From the IMG/VR virus record IMGVR_UViG_3300031722_000050, positions 1-49,977 of that record: DNA of 49,977 nucleotides. The stretch is one strand, 5' to 3'. Shown here one piece after another: positions 1 to 6,300 of this stretch. Origin of the DNA: a virus. How positions within the stretch are numbered: position 1 is the stretch's first letter; each line of letters opens with the position of its first letter. Under the pieces are notes generated by a model. It was not told the origin of the DNA. It was given only the letters and a program-made list of their open reading frames with translations, and searched no databases. The position numbers and the translations under genes were made by a program.

Positions 1-16
1 CGTAATCAACGCTAAG

Positions 17-523
17 ATGACAAAAACAGAACTTTGGGACTACATGACTCAAGAAGTAAGAGAATATATGGGAATGAGGTACTTCCAAACTACCCGTTGT
101 CTACTTACAGCGGAACAGATCGATCATATTTGTGAAAGTGAATTAGCCGTATTAGAAAGTTACAAAAAGAAAGAAGAAATCTACGGCCAAGCACACCTTG
201 AGAGTATGGGACTCAAACCTGGAGATAAAGTCACTATTCGATTACACGAATACCAGGATGATTCAATCCACTGCTTCCAAACCGCTCAAGAATGCGAATG
301 CTACATCTTCGGAAGCTACGGACTTGATAATGACCTTCTCATACTCAGAAAGAAAGGTAAAAAGAAAGAGCTCAGATTTAACCAATTTATATCATGGGAC
401 TTAATACATGACGGCAAAGTCGTTTGGAGTCGCATAAATCCTCAAAATATCATCCCGGGCACTTACACTGATGAAGAACTTGCAAGGATAAGAATTCGAC
501 TCTCTGAACTGCAAAAATTATAG
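17..523 (+). CDS. Hypothetical protein, 168 aa
   Basis: I do not recognise this soluble protein. The N-terminal half is helical and charged (residues 1-60); the middle (about 66-130) looks beta-rich and begins with a PGDKVTI stretch like those in small beta-barrel domains. No signal peptide or membrane segment is visible. It ends in TAG, as do many genes in the first 9.5 kb. A host-type promoter follows directly, so it closes a transcription unit that enters from the left edge. The start at 17 may not be the true one because little upstream sequence is available. Confidence 0.7.
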   Translation: MTKTELWDYMTQEVREYMGMRYFQTTRCLLTAEQIDHICESELAVLESYKKKEEIYGQAHLESMGLKPGDKVTIRLHEYQDDSIHCFQTAQECECYIFGSYGLDNDLLILRKKGKKKELRFNQFISWDLIHDGKVVWSRINPQNIIPGTYTDEELARIRIRLSELQKL

Positions 524-530
524 CTCCAGC

Positions 531-563
531 GTTTTCAATATTGATAGAATTGTATTAAATTTG
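531..563 (+). promoter_or_regulatory. Early-type promoter, cassette copy 1
   Basis: A TTTT element (532-535) is followed about 20 nt later by TAAATTTG (556-563), matching the known Bacteroidota consensus TTTG / TAnnTTTG. The block CGTTT..TTGATAGAATTG, the -7 box and the following TATTGTAATTAAAAAT are nearly identical in the copies at 1276 and 2431. It lies 24 nt before the next start codon. Confidence 0.75.
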
Positions 564-586
564 TATTGTAATTAAAAATAAAACTT

Positions 587-1105
587 ATGAACAATATTCC
601 CTCACAATTAGAAGTCGATAAACGACACATTAAAGAGCACTACAAACTTCTTATCAAGAACGCTCATAACCATCTATCGAATGATCCGATCTTTACTCAT
701 TCAGACATGGCCAATATGCTTTCAATTTGTACTGGAATTAACTCTTCCACGATCTTCAATGACATTGAGAACTACAAAGAAACAGTAGATGTCACAGTAA
801 TCGATCCTCGTCACGAACTTCTTCTGAAACAGAAAGCCAAACTGGAAAAGTCCCTCAAATTTTACGGTCATAAAATCTATTGTTCATCTGTTAAAAACAA
901 TGGCAGGGCCACAGAAGATTGTGATATCGCAATCGATATCAAAGTGGACAACGCTCCTACTTCCCTTCGCGAAATAACTAAATGTATCCTAGATGCTACT
1001 GATAGAGTGGAATCAGATGACCTTTGGATATTCCACGGAATCATCAATGACCCTTACGATAATGGCAACACAAGAATGTACCGCCTCAAATTTCTGATAG
1101 ACTAA
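587..1105 (+). CDS. Hypothetical protein, 172 aa
   Basis: Unrecognised protein translated from the first repeated promoter. Residues 1-80 are helical and polar; 85-172 alternate strands and helices. It has no membrane segment or clear catalytic motif. Its stop overlaps the next start (TAATG at 1103-1107), so the two genes are translationally coupled. It is probably an early host-interaction protein, an inference from promoter type and neighbours only. Confidence 0.7.
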   Translation: MNNIPSQLEVDKRHIKEHYKLLIKNAHNHLSNDPIFTHSDMANMLSICTGINSSTIFNDIENYKETVDVTVIDPRHELLLKQKAKLEKSLKFYGHKIYCSSVKNNGRATEDCDIAIDIKVDNAPTSLREITKCILDATDRVESDDLWIFHGIINDPYDNGNTRMYRLKFLID

Positions 1106-1266
1106 TGACACTATTTGGAAGTGATTGGAAAGAAGAAGAGGATGACTACGATAACTTCTCTGTTAACATAGATAAGGAAGAAGAGGACTACGACAAGTCC
1201 TTTTCAACCAACATCGAAAAGGATGAAGAAGACGAAGACAGTTCGATAAAACATTTTCAAGATTAA
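1105..1266 (+). CDS. Very acidic small protein, 53 aa
   Basis: This 53-aa reading frame starts in the stop of the previous gene (TAATG). It is dominated by Asp/Glu, with two similar halves (NFSVNIDKEEEDYD and SFSTNIEKDEEDED), so it appears to be an internal duplication. Such acidic phage peptides sometimes mimic DNA or bind basic host proteins; that is speculation. Coupling and continuous codon use support that it is real. Confidence 0.55.
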   Translation: MTLFGSDWKEEEDDYDNFSVNIDKEEEDYDKSFSTNIEKDEEDEDSSIKHFQD

Positions 1267-1275
1267 TCATCTTAC

Positions 1276-1308
1276 GTTTCCCCACTTGATAGAATTGTAT
1301 TATATTTG
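1276..1308 (+). promoter_or_regulatory. Early-type promoter, cassette copy 2
   Basis: GTTTC (1276-1280) and TATATTTG (1301-1308) are separated by about 20 nt. The intervening TTGATAGAATTG and downstream TATTGTAATTAAAAAT repeat copies 1 and 3 almost exactly. The first start codon downstream is at 1333. Confidence 0.75.
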
Positions 1309-1332
1309 TATTGTAATTAAAAATTAAACAAT

Positions 1333-1434
1333 ATGAAACGTATCAAACAACTCATCAAAAAATCTTCTCCTTGGGAAATCACCCTCTTTTCATGTCTTGT
1401 ATTCTATGTAGTAGGTCAAATCATCTGTTCTTAA
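1333..1434 (+). CDS. Small single-span membrane peptide, 33 aa
   Basis: A Lys/Arg-rich N-terminus (residues 1-10) precedes one hydrophobic segment (about 16-32), the usual shape of a small inner-membrane peptide with a cytoplasmic N-terminus. It is first behind promoter copy 2 and ends 4 nt before the next start. Function unknown; size and hydrophobicity fit a host-membrane effector, but nothing proves it. Confidence 0.5.
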   Translation: MKRIKQLIKKSSPWEITLFSCLVFYVVGQIICS

Positions 1435-1438
1435 TATT

Positions 1439-1822
1439 ATGGCAACCCCGCATACATTCACACTCACAGACGACATCAGAAAACACATTCTTCTTACACT
1501 TTGTCAGATAGGTGGTATCTCAGATGTTTCTTCAGATACTCAACGGAAGAATGGAACTATCTTCATTTTCGATACTGAATCAAAAGTCTACTACGGCATT
1601 TATTCATCAGGATATGTACGTAGAATAGTTAAACACGTCGGTTGGAATCAGATGTATCAGATAAACCCAGTGATAAAAGTCAAACGCCCTGCTAATTATG
1701 GAAATGACCAGTACGTAAGCTACATGGTAGATCGCATACTCTTCACTGACCCTATCGAAGCTATGTATTGCTGCATCAGAGGAATCTTAAACAGACGCAA
1801 AGATTATTATCGTAATCATTAA
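1439..1822 (+). CDS. Hypothetical protein, 127 aa
   Basis: Unrecognised soluble protein. Residues 10-25 form a probable helix, 40-65 look like beta strands, and the C-terminus is basic (RRKDYYRNH). It follows the membrane peptide at 1333 in the same unit, and a strong inverted repeat (1836-1878) follows it. Confidence 0.65.
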   Translation: MATPHTFTLTDDIRKHILLTLCQIGGISDVSSDTQRKNGTIFIFDTESKVYYGIYSSGYVRRIVKHVGWNQMYQINPVIKVKRPANYGNDQYVSYMVDRILFTDPIEAMYCCIRGILNRRKDYYRNH

Positions 1823-1835
1823 CAGCAAGGATAGA

Positions 1836-1878
1836 CCAAGTTTAAGACGTTTCCTTCGAGTATTCGTCTTAAACTTGG
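1836..1878 (+). terminator. Perfect 14-bp inverted repeat with 15-nt loop
   Basis: CCAAGTTTAAGACG (1836-1849) pairs perfectly with 1865-1878 around a 15-nt loop. There is no T-tract, so it may be an RNA processing or regulatory hairpin and not a classical terminator. The loop and first arm bases (1851-1868) recur exactly at 2276-2293. Confidence 0.55.
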
Positions 1879-1904
1879 AACCATCATTAATATAAACCAT
1901 TATC

Positions 1905-2117
1905 ATGGAACAGCCTATCACACTAGAAGAACTTCGTCAATATCTAATCGATCTCGCTAATGGATATTTGACTCCAGAATGTACTGAGAATTTCATCGAA
2001 TGTGTACTTCGTTATAAAGACATCCTTCAAACCTACCGAGAAGTTGACATTTTCGTCCAAGGACTCTTTCAGGAATTTGAACTAATCGAACTAGATCCAT
2101 CAGAAGAAGATGAATAA
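1905..2117 (+). CDS. Small acidic protein, 70 aa
   Basis: All-helical, acidic protein ending in a Glu/Asp-rich tail (ELDPSEEDE). No family recognised. It lies between the two copies of the TTCCTTCGAGTATTCGTC repeat and starts 26 nt after the upstream hairpin. Confidence 0.6.
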   Translation: MEQPITLEELRQYLIDLANGYLTPECTENFIECVLRYKDILQTYREVDIFVQGLFQEFELIELDPSEEDE

Positions 2118-2128
2118 CAAATAGACAT

Positions 2129-2257
2129 ATGAACCCATTCAAACTCTGGTTACTGTATTGCATTTACTGTTCAAAGAACAATATCGCAGCTCCCTCGTAT
2201 GGAGATTTCATGAAAGGAAAGACTACTACGTTCATAGATTTCGGATTAAATATCTAA
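2129..2257 (+). CDS. Small hypothetical peptide, 42 aa
   Basis: Short reading frame with a hydrophobic N-terminal stretch including two Cys (residues 7-14), then a polar C-terminus. The region GFMKGK-like to the end resembles nothing I know. Its last codons lie in a 6-bp inverted repeat (GGATTA/TAATCC, 2243-2260). Support is limited to frame continuity and position. Confidence 0.4.
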   Translation: MNPFKLWLLYCIYCSKNNIAAPSYGDFMKGKTTTFIDFGLNI

Positions 2258-2348
2258 TCCATTATCCAACGCCAATTCCTTCGAGTATTCGTCCTTAATC
2301 TTAAAGACTCCTAAATAGGTACTTATTACTAATCAAAATGCTACAGAC

Positions 2349-2429
2349 ATGAAACTTACATTCCCAAAAGTCGTCATTTCGTTCTACGTCTTATCAATCT
2401 GTTTCATTCTTGCACTTCTTTTTATCTAG
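2349..2429 (+). CDS. Single-span membrane micropeptide, 26 aa
   Basis: Starts MKLTFPK and continues as one unbroken hydrophobic segment to the TAG stop. It resembles the peptide at 1333 in architecture (basic start then one membrane helix) and ends right at promoter copy 3. Too short to be sure it is translated. Confidence 0.35.
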   Translation: MKLTFPKVVISFYVLSICFILALLFI

Positions 2430-2430
2430 C

Positions 2431-2463
2431 GTTTCCCACTATGATAGAAATGTGTTATATTTG
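2431..2463 (+). promoter_or_regulatory. Early-type promoter, cassette copy 3
   Basis: GTTTC (2431-2435) and TATATTTG (2456-2463) have the same spacing as copies 1 and 2, followed by the same TATTGTAATTAAAAAT leader. It differs slightly in the spacer (ATGATAGAAATG). The start codon of the next gene is 25 nt downstream. Confidence 0.75.
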
Positions 2464-2487
2464 TATTGTAATTAAAAATAAAACCAC

Positions 2488-2583
2488 ATGGAAGAAGATT
2501 GGATCGATAATAATACATCAATTTACGATTGTAAAACATGCAAAATAAGAAACTGTCAATTTTGCTCTAACAATATAATATGA
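2488..2583 (+). CDS. Cys-rich small peptide, 31 aa
   Basis: Contains two CxxC pairs (CKTC and CQFC, about residues 15-27), as in a one-metal zinc knuckle. Its TGA overlaps the next ATG (ATGA at 2580-2583), which supports translation. Function unknown. Confidence 0.5.
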   Translation: MEEDWIDNNTSIYDCKTCKIRNCQFCSNNII

Positions 2584-2939
2584 GAGACATGGCTAACCCA
2601 ACAACGAAAGCAGAATACCTTAAACATCGTACCTCTAGACTATCTCCGGATAAGCTGACTAAAGGGATGAAGGTGTTAGTTATCGTATGTTACAAAAGCA
2701 AGCATGATACTGAGAAAGTACATTACTTCTACAGTAAGCACTGTACGGTATCCACCCTTAAGACTCGGAAAAGTGGTCATACAGAGGTATGGCTTACAGA
2801 TGACGATGAGAAGGAATGGAGAAGAATAAGCTCTATCATCCTCGATAAGCAGGACTTTTACCGTACATACGGAAGTGGAACTTCAGGAACCTCATTCTTG
2901 GTAATGGATAACACACCTGTAATACAGGAAGCAATCTAG
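2580..2939 (+). CDS. Hypothetical protein, 119 aa
   Basis: Basic in the first half (KAEYLKHRTSRLS), beta-rich in the middle (MKVLVIVCYK), with a GSGTSGTS linker near residue 97 that echoes the GTS repeats of the fibre proteins. A second in-frame ATG at 2589 is an alternative start; the ATGA overlap favours 2580. It ends TAG followed two codons later by another in-frame TAG. It is the last gene before the non-coding region. Confidence 0.65.
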   Translation: MRDMANPTTKAEYLKHRTSRLSPDKLTKGMKVLVIVCYKSKHDTEKVHYFYSKHCTVSTLKTRKSGHTEVWLTDDDEKEWRRISSIILDKQDFYRTYGSGTSGTSFLVMDNTPVIQEAI

Positions 2940-2969
2940 GAGTAGATTGCTTGTGATTCATCCACCTAC

Positions 2970-3139
2970 TGCTTGTACTTAGATGCGCACTATAGGTGCC
3001 CAACTTGAAGGGAACATAGTGGACAGCTTAGCAAGCAGTTAGGAGCAAGTAAGGTACAAGCAGCTGCAAAGCTTGTGCAAAAGGATCAGCTGCTTGTACA
3101 AAGGTGCGCATATAGGTGCCCAACTCGCAGAGAACATAG
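2970..3139 (+). repeat. Two imperfect ~50-nt direct repeats
   Basis: Copy A (2970-3019) and copy B (3091-3139) share TGCTTGTAC, TGCGCA, ATAGGTGCCCAACT and GAACATAG in the same order, offset by 121 nt, with small substitutions between blocks. Neither is inside a reading frame I would call. Confidence 0.7.
3054..3099. repeat. 13-bp perfect inverted repeat
   Basis: GTACAAGCAGCTG (3054-3066) is the exact reverse complement of 3087-3099, with a 20-nt loop. The right arm begins repeat copy B, and most of it (TGCTTGTAC) also occurs in copy A (2970-2978), so the left arm could pair with either. Confidence 0.65.
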
Positions 3140-3178
3140 GGCGGGGCTAAGCTAGATTCTCCCTGGTTCGATCTGCAT

Positions 3179-3269
3179 CAGATTCTTCAGTTCTTTCAGA
3201 CTACCCAGATATCCTTCAGAGTACTCAGTATCACCTCAGATATTCCTCAGATAACCTCAGAGTACCCAG
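3179..3269. repeat. Helically phased CAG array
   Basis: CAG trinucleotides, mostly as TCAGA or CCAGA, begin at 3179, 3188, 3197, 3206, 3217, 3226, 3237, 3248, 3258 and 3267, i.e. every 9-11 nt. This near-helical phasing puts each copy on one face of the DNA, as in iteron arrays or nucleoprotein wrapping sites. Confidence 0.6.
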
Positions 3270-3410
3270 CTACTTCAACTACCACCATAGTAACGCAGCT
3301 ATGCATAGATACCTTATCAAATCCAACAACTATGAAGCTTTTGAAGCATGTTGAGTTATACACAGATTTGATCAGAGTAATCAGTTTCTTTTGAGTATCT
3401 AATTGGTTAT

Positions 3411-3449
3411 ATTGTATTCTATCAATTATTAGTAATTGTATTCTATCAA
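3411..3449. repeat. 15-nt direct repeat ATTGTATTCTATCAA
   Basis: Copies at 3411-3425 and 3435-3449 start 24 nt apart. On the minus strand each reads TTGATAGAAT, the same 10-mer found in the spacer of the early promoter cassettes, but no -7 box follows. Confidence 0.55.
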
Positions 3450-3460
3450 AATGAAAATGT

Positions 3461-3640
3461 ATGAATTATGTCTTAGGGTTCACTTTATTTCTAATAGGCT
3501 ATTTCCTAATATGGAAAATTATGGACTATGTAACTAATGGTGAATTTACACACGGATATCCAGCTATAATGATCGGAATGCCTATTATGCTGATTTATTC
3601 TATGTTTTATATTGTTCTATTCTTAACGGAGTTCAAATGA
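3461..3640 (+). CDS. Small membrane protein with two spans, 59 aa
   Basis: Two hydrophobic segments (about residues 3-20 and 36-55) are joined by a short polar loop (DYVTNGEFTHGYP). The TGA overlaps the ATG at 3637, so it is coupled to the first copy of the WWP paralogue family. It may be holin-sized but carries no diagnostic motif. Confidence 0.55.
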   Translation: MNYVLGFTLFLIGYFLIWKIMDYVTNGEFTHGYPAIMIGMPIMLIYSMFYIVLFLTEFK

Positions 3641-4083
3641 AAATCAAATCGAAAAAAATTACTTTATTGGAACAGGAAGCAGTGCTCAGAATTGCTATGT
3701 CATTGGTGAAAGACTCTGTTCAAAATAAAGGACTTTGTTACTATCTCTATACTGCATTAGTCAGTTACTCAAATGCCACAGGTAACATTAAGCAACCGTG
3801 GAAAATAACGCATACTAGTTTGGGAGAGTTCATCCCTCAGTTCAATTTGAAGACAGCAAAGAAGTATGCGAAACAACATCACTATGAAATGCCATTAACT
3901 AGACTAGATGAATCTACATTCAGTTCAGGGTATTGGTGGCCAGTTGATGATAAGCTATCGAGACTAGCATACTTGCATCAAATGATGGTGAGAGTGACGA
4001 TCCTTATTACTATTGGTGATTTATGGGAAAATGTGAAGTCAGATGTTAAAGAATCAATTACAAAACTAACGAAGTTGGTATGA
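3637..4083 (+). CDS. WWP-family paralogue 1, 148 aa
   Basis: First of four tandem paralogues (3637, 4080, 4998, 5621). Shared features: an N-terminal MKIKSxxITLLEQ stretch, GLCxY near residue 34, IPQF..KTAKKYAK near 68-80, and YWWPVDD..SRLAYL near 100-115. The pattern is reminiscent of small proteins common in gut Bacteroidota phages, but I know no function. It overlaps the next copy by ATGA, showing coupled translation. Confidence 0.7.
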   Translation: MKIKSKKITLLEQEAVLRIAMSLVKDSVQNKGLCYYLYTALVSYSNATGNIKQPWKITHTSLGEFIPQFNLKTAKKYAKQHHYEMPLTRLDESTFSSGYWWPVDDKLSRLAYLHQMMVRVTILITIGDLWENVKSDVKESITKLTKLV

Positions 4084-4517
4084 AAATAAAATCGGAAAGA
4101 ATTACACTACTGGAACAGAAAGGGATAGTTGAAAGTGTCATTAATTCACTGAAAACGTTAGATGATAAAGTAGGTCTTTGTAACTATACGTATAATGCAT
4201 TAATTAAGCATTTTGAGGGAACTGAACGTGAAAGGGATTCGTGGAAAATATCGTACAATACCTTGGGAGAGTTCATTCCTCAGTTTGATTACAAGATTGC
4301 AAAGAAATATGCAAAGAAACATAAGTTTGAAGTTCCAGAACTGTGTAATGAAACTATGGGATATTGGTGGGACGTCAAAAATAAAGTTGCACGTATTGCA
4401 TACTTTGAACAAATCTTAGTAAGAATTGAGGTTCTTATTGTATGGGAAGAAATGAAGACTAAGATTAAGAATCATTTAAAGGATGCTTACAATAAACTTA
4501 TAAAGTATGTACAATGA
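4080..4517 (+). CDS. WWP-family paralogue 2, 145 aa
   Basis: Closest relative of the gene at 3637: same start MKIKSERITLLEQ, same GEFIPQF..KIAKKYAKKH block. The WWP motif is degenerate here (YWWDVKNK), and the following R.AYFEQ block is kept. The C-terminus is Lys-rich and helical. Its last 11 nt overlap the gene at 4507. Confidence 0.7.
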   Translation: MKIKSERITLLEQKGIVESVINSLKTLDDKVGLCNYTYNALIKHFEGTERERDSWKISYNTLGEFIPQFDYKIAKKYAKKHKFEVPELCNETMGYWWDVKNKVARIAYFEQILVRIEVLIVWEEMKTKIKNHLKDAYNKLIKYVQ

Positions 4518-4737
4518 AAGTGGATTAGTATTTAAAGAGATATCTTCAGAGAAATCTAGAACTTATCGATGGGCTAATGGAGCTACTGTAACAATAGACA
4601 AGCCAACACATTTGAACGTAAGTGATAGTGGAGGTCATAGAATATTAGACAGTAAAATGGTTAGCCACTATATCCCTAGTGGATGGATTCACTTATCATG
4701 GGAAGTATTTGAAGGAAAACCAAATTTTGTAAAGTAA
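4507..4737 (+). CDS. Hypothetical protein, 76 aa
   Basis: Small, probably beta-rich protein with repeated Trp/Tyr (YRWANG, HYIPSGWIHLSWE). No recognisable family. It overlaps the previous gene by 11 nt and ends 1 nt before the next start, so it belongs to the same unit. Confidence 0.6.
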   Translation: MYNESGLVFKEISSEKSRTYRWANGATVTIDKPTHLNVSDSGGHRILDSKMVSHYIPSGWIHLSWEVFEGKPNFVK

Positions 4738-4738
4738 T

Positions 4739-4987
4739 ATGATTAAACTGTGTAGAATTCAGATTGAGACAGTAGAAGTCTTTAATCCTATTGGAGAAAC
4801 CGAGGGTTTCATAAATGAGATAGAGTTTCTCATTTTATTAGCTGATATCCGTGAGAAAAAAGAGACTGGATGGAAACTTAAATATGAAGATGAACTTATT
4901 GAAATACCGGTTGAAGGTAAAATTCCTAGGAGAGAATGTATTTTCCATCAATGGGATGATGCTATAGATCGGTTACTTGGAATCTAA
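4739..4987 (+). CDS. Hypothetical protein, 82 aa
   Basis: Acidic small protein with a strand-helix pattern and a Trp-containing end (FHQWDDAIDRLLG). No motif recognised. Placed between members of the WWP paralogue family and packed head to tail with them. Confidence 0.6.
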   Translation: MIKLCRIQIETVEVFNPIGETEGFINEIEFLILLADIREKKETGWKLKYEDELIEIPVEGKIPRRECIFHQWDDAIDRLLGI

Positions 4988-4997
4988 AATAAAGAAT

Positions 4998-5426
4998 ATG
5001 AAAGTAACTATAAAGTCGGATAAGATCGGATTACTTGATCAGCTACTAGTTCTGAGGAGAGCTGATGAAATTATGAGGAAAGATGTTGATACATTACCAA
5101 TGCCTCTTACTCATGGATTATGCTATTATGTAGCAGTAGCAATTAGAGAGCTTGGTTTTGTCGGACCTGATAATGTTGTTTTATCACACAGATATGTTCC
5201 TCAACTAAGATTTGAGGTTGCTAAAAAGTATTCTAGACGTTTTGGAATAAGTAAGCCAATAATGGCACACGATAGATACTGGTGGCCAAAAGATGATTTC
5301 ATATCAAGAAAAGCTTTTCTATTCATGATGATGCATGAAATCGAGTGGACAATAAGAGTGGATGAGATTAAACAGAGATTTGCCGGATATTTGAGATCAA
5401 TTAAAAACTATTTCAATGCTGAATAG
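4998..5426 (+). CDS. WWP-family paralogue 3, 142 aa
   Basis: Third copy of the family. I choose ATG 4998 over an upstream TTG (4977) because it gives MKVTIKSDKIGLLDQ, matching the N-termini of the other copies. It keeps GLCYY, VPQL..EVAKKYSRR and YWWPKDD..SRKAFLFMMM. It is longer between the N-terminal block and GLC than copies 1 and 2. Ends in TAG and overlaps the next gene by 11 nt. Confidence 0.7.
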   Translation: MKVTIKSDKIGLLDQLLVLRRADEIMRKDVDTLPMPLTHGLCYYVAVAIRELGFVGPDNVVLSHRYVPQLRFEVAKKYSRRFGISKPIMAHDRYWWPKDDFISRKAFLFMMMHEIEWTIRVDEIKQRFAGYLRSIKNYFNAE

Positions 5427-5688
5427 AACACAAATTTATGTATCAGGATTTGCAGCAGCTGTTCTGATTACAAAATACTTAGACGATAAGTTACCTAAAA
5501 ATAGAGATAAAGTTGTAGAGAATCCAATGCTCGGAGTATTTGGAATTGGCTTACTATGGCCATTAACATTACCTCTACTTATCGTTTTACTAATCGTATA
5601 TTTTTTTAAATTTAGACGAAATGCAAATAGAATCAAAAAGACTGACACTGAAACAACAGATTCAAGTACTGGAAAGAGCGAAGATTGA
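5416..5688 (+). CDS. Membrane protein, 90 aa
   Basis: A weak hydrophobic segment (about 7-20) and a strong one (about 43-66) are followed by a basic then Thr/Ser-rich tail. The last 68 nt overlap, in another frame, the start of the fourth WWP paralogue at 5621. No family recognised. Confidence 0.6.
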   Translation: MLNRTQIYVSGFAAAVLITKYLDDKLPKNRDKVVENPMLGVFGIGLLWPLTLPLLIVLLIVYFFKFRRNANRIKKTDTETTDSSTGKSED

Positions 5689-6280
5689 ACTATTCGAAGA
5701 TGACTGTAGAAGAGGATTATGTTGGCAAATAAGCAAATCTTTAGCTCATTATAATCATTATTGTAAAGGATATAATGATTTAGAGCGTTGTATTCCTCTA
5801 TTCACGTATGAGAATGCAAATTTCTACAGTAAAACTGATAAGCGAATAGAAAAACCTCGTGATACTAGTCATTGGTGGCCTTCTTATGACAGAAAAAGTA
5901 GAGAAGCTTTCTTAGATTGTATGATATGTGAAATTAAACAAGCAGATGATGGGCTAAAACCTCTACCCAGTGCAGCCGAGATGATTGACGAGAAGATGAT
6001 GGAAATGAATCGTAAACTTGCTAAGTTCAGAGAAACTACCAATAACATAATTCTAATGGATCCGATCGATATGGGTCCAGTATCAACTGAAGATGAAATA
6101 AGAAATCTGCAAAGTATAGGACGTGTAGAACGTTCAGGTAATACACCTGAAATTATATCACTAGTAAAAGAGTATGCATGTGACAATTGTAGAAATTATC
6201 CATGCAGTATTGGTGACTGGGAAGAACGTATGGAGAAAAAAGAGGTAGGTAAATGTGGTGATCAAACAAAAGTTTTTTAA
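5621..6280 (+). CDS. WWP-family paralogue 4 with Cys-rich C-terminal extension, 219 aa
   Basis: Residues 1-110 follow the family: MQIESKRLTLKQQ, RGLCWQI, IPLF..ENANFYSK and HWWPSYDRKSREAFL. Unlike the others it has about 100 extra residues, including a helical linker and a C-terminal segment with CDNCRNYPC and a final Cys (KEVGKC), a likely metal-binding knuckle. The family-type N-terminus fixes the start at 5621 despite the overlap with the membrane gene. Confidence 0.7.
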   Translation: MQIESKRLTLKQQIQVLERAKIELFEDDCRRGLCWQISKSLAHYNHYCKGYNDLERCIPLFTYENANFYSKTDKRIEKPRDTSHWWPSYDRKSREAFLDCMICEIKQADDGLKPLPSAAEMIDEKMMEMNRKLAKFRETTNNIILMDPIDMGPVSTEDEIRNLQSIGRVERSGNTPEIISLVKEYACDNCRNYPCSIGDWEERMEKKEVGKCGDQTKVF

Positions 6281-6300
6281 TTTTCACAAAATATGTTATT

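Larger units (their letters stand above)
1851..2293 (+). repeat. 18-nt direct repeat pair TTCCTTCGAGTATTCGTC
   Basis: Exact copies at 1851-1868 and 2276-2293 flank the genes at 1905 and 2129. Copy 1 is the loop of a strong hairpin; copy 2 lacks the matching arms. Both follow a gene end, so a shared RNA-level signal or a short recombination repeat is possible. Confidence 0.6.
2940..3460. other. Non-coding region, candidate replication origin or structured RNA locus
   Basis: No convincing gene occurs in these 520 nt. It holds two 50-nt direct repeats, a 13-bp inverted repeat, a helically phased CAG array, and a short direct repeat, each listed separately. It is visibly less AT-rich than its surroundings up to about 3300, then AT-rich to 3460. 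Clustered repeats next to an AT-rich segment are typical of origins, but a structured RNA is equally possible. Confidence 0.5.

Noticed and set aside
3155-3185. GGTTCGATC resembling a tRNA T loop
   Set aside because: Flanking bases cannot form the T stem or an acceptor stem, and no anticodon arm lies upstream.
3179-3269. CAG array considered as CRISPR
   Set aside because: Units are only 3-6 nt with 9-11 nt spacing, far from a repeat-spacer structure; no cas genes are present.
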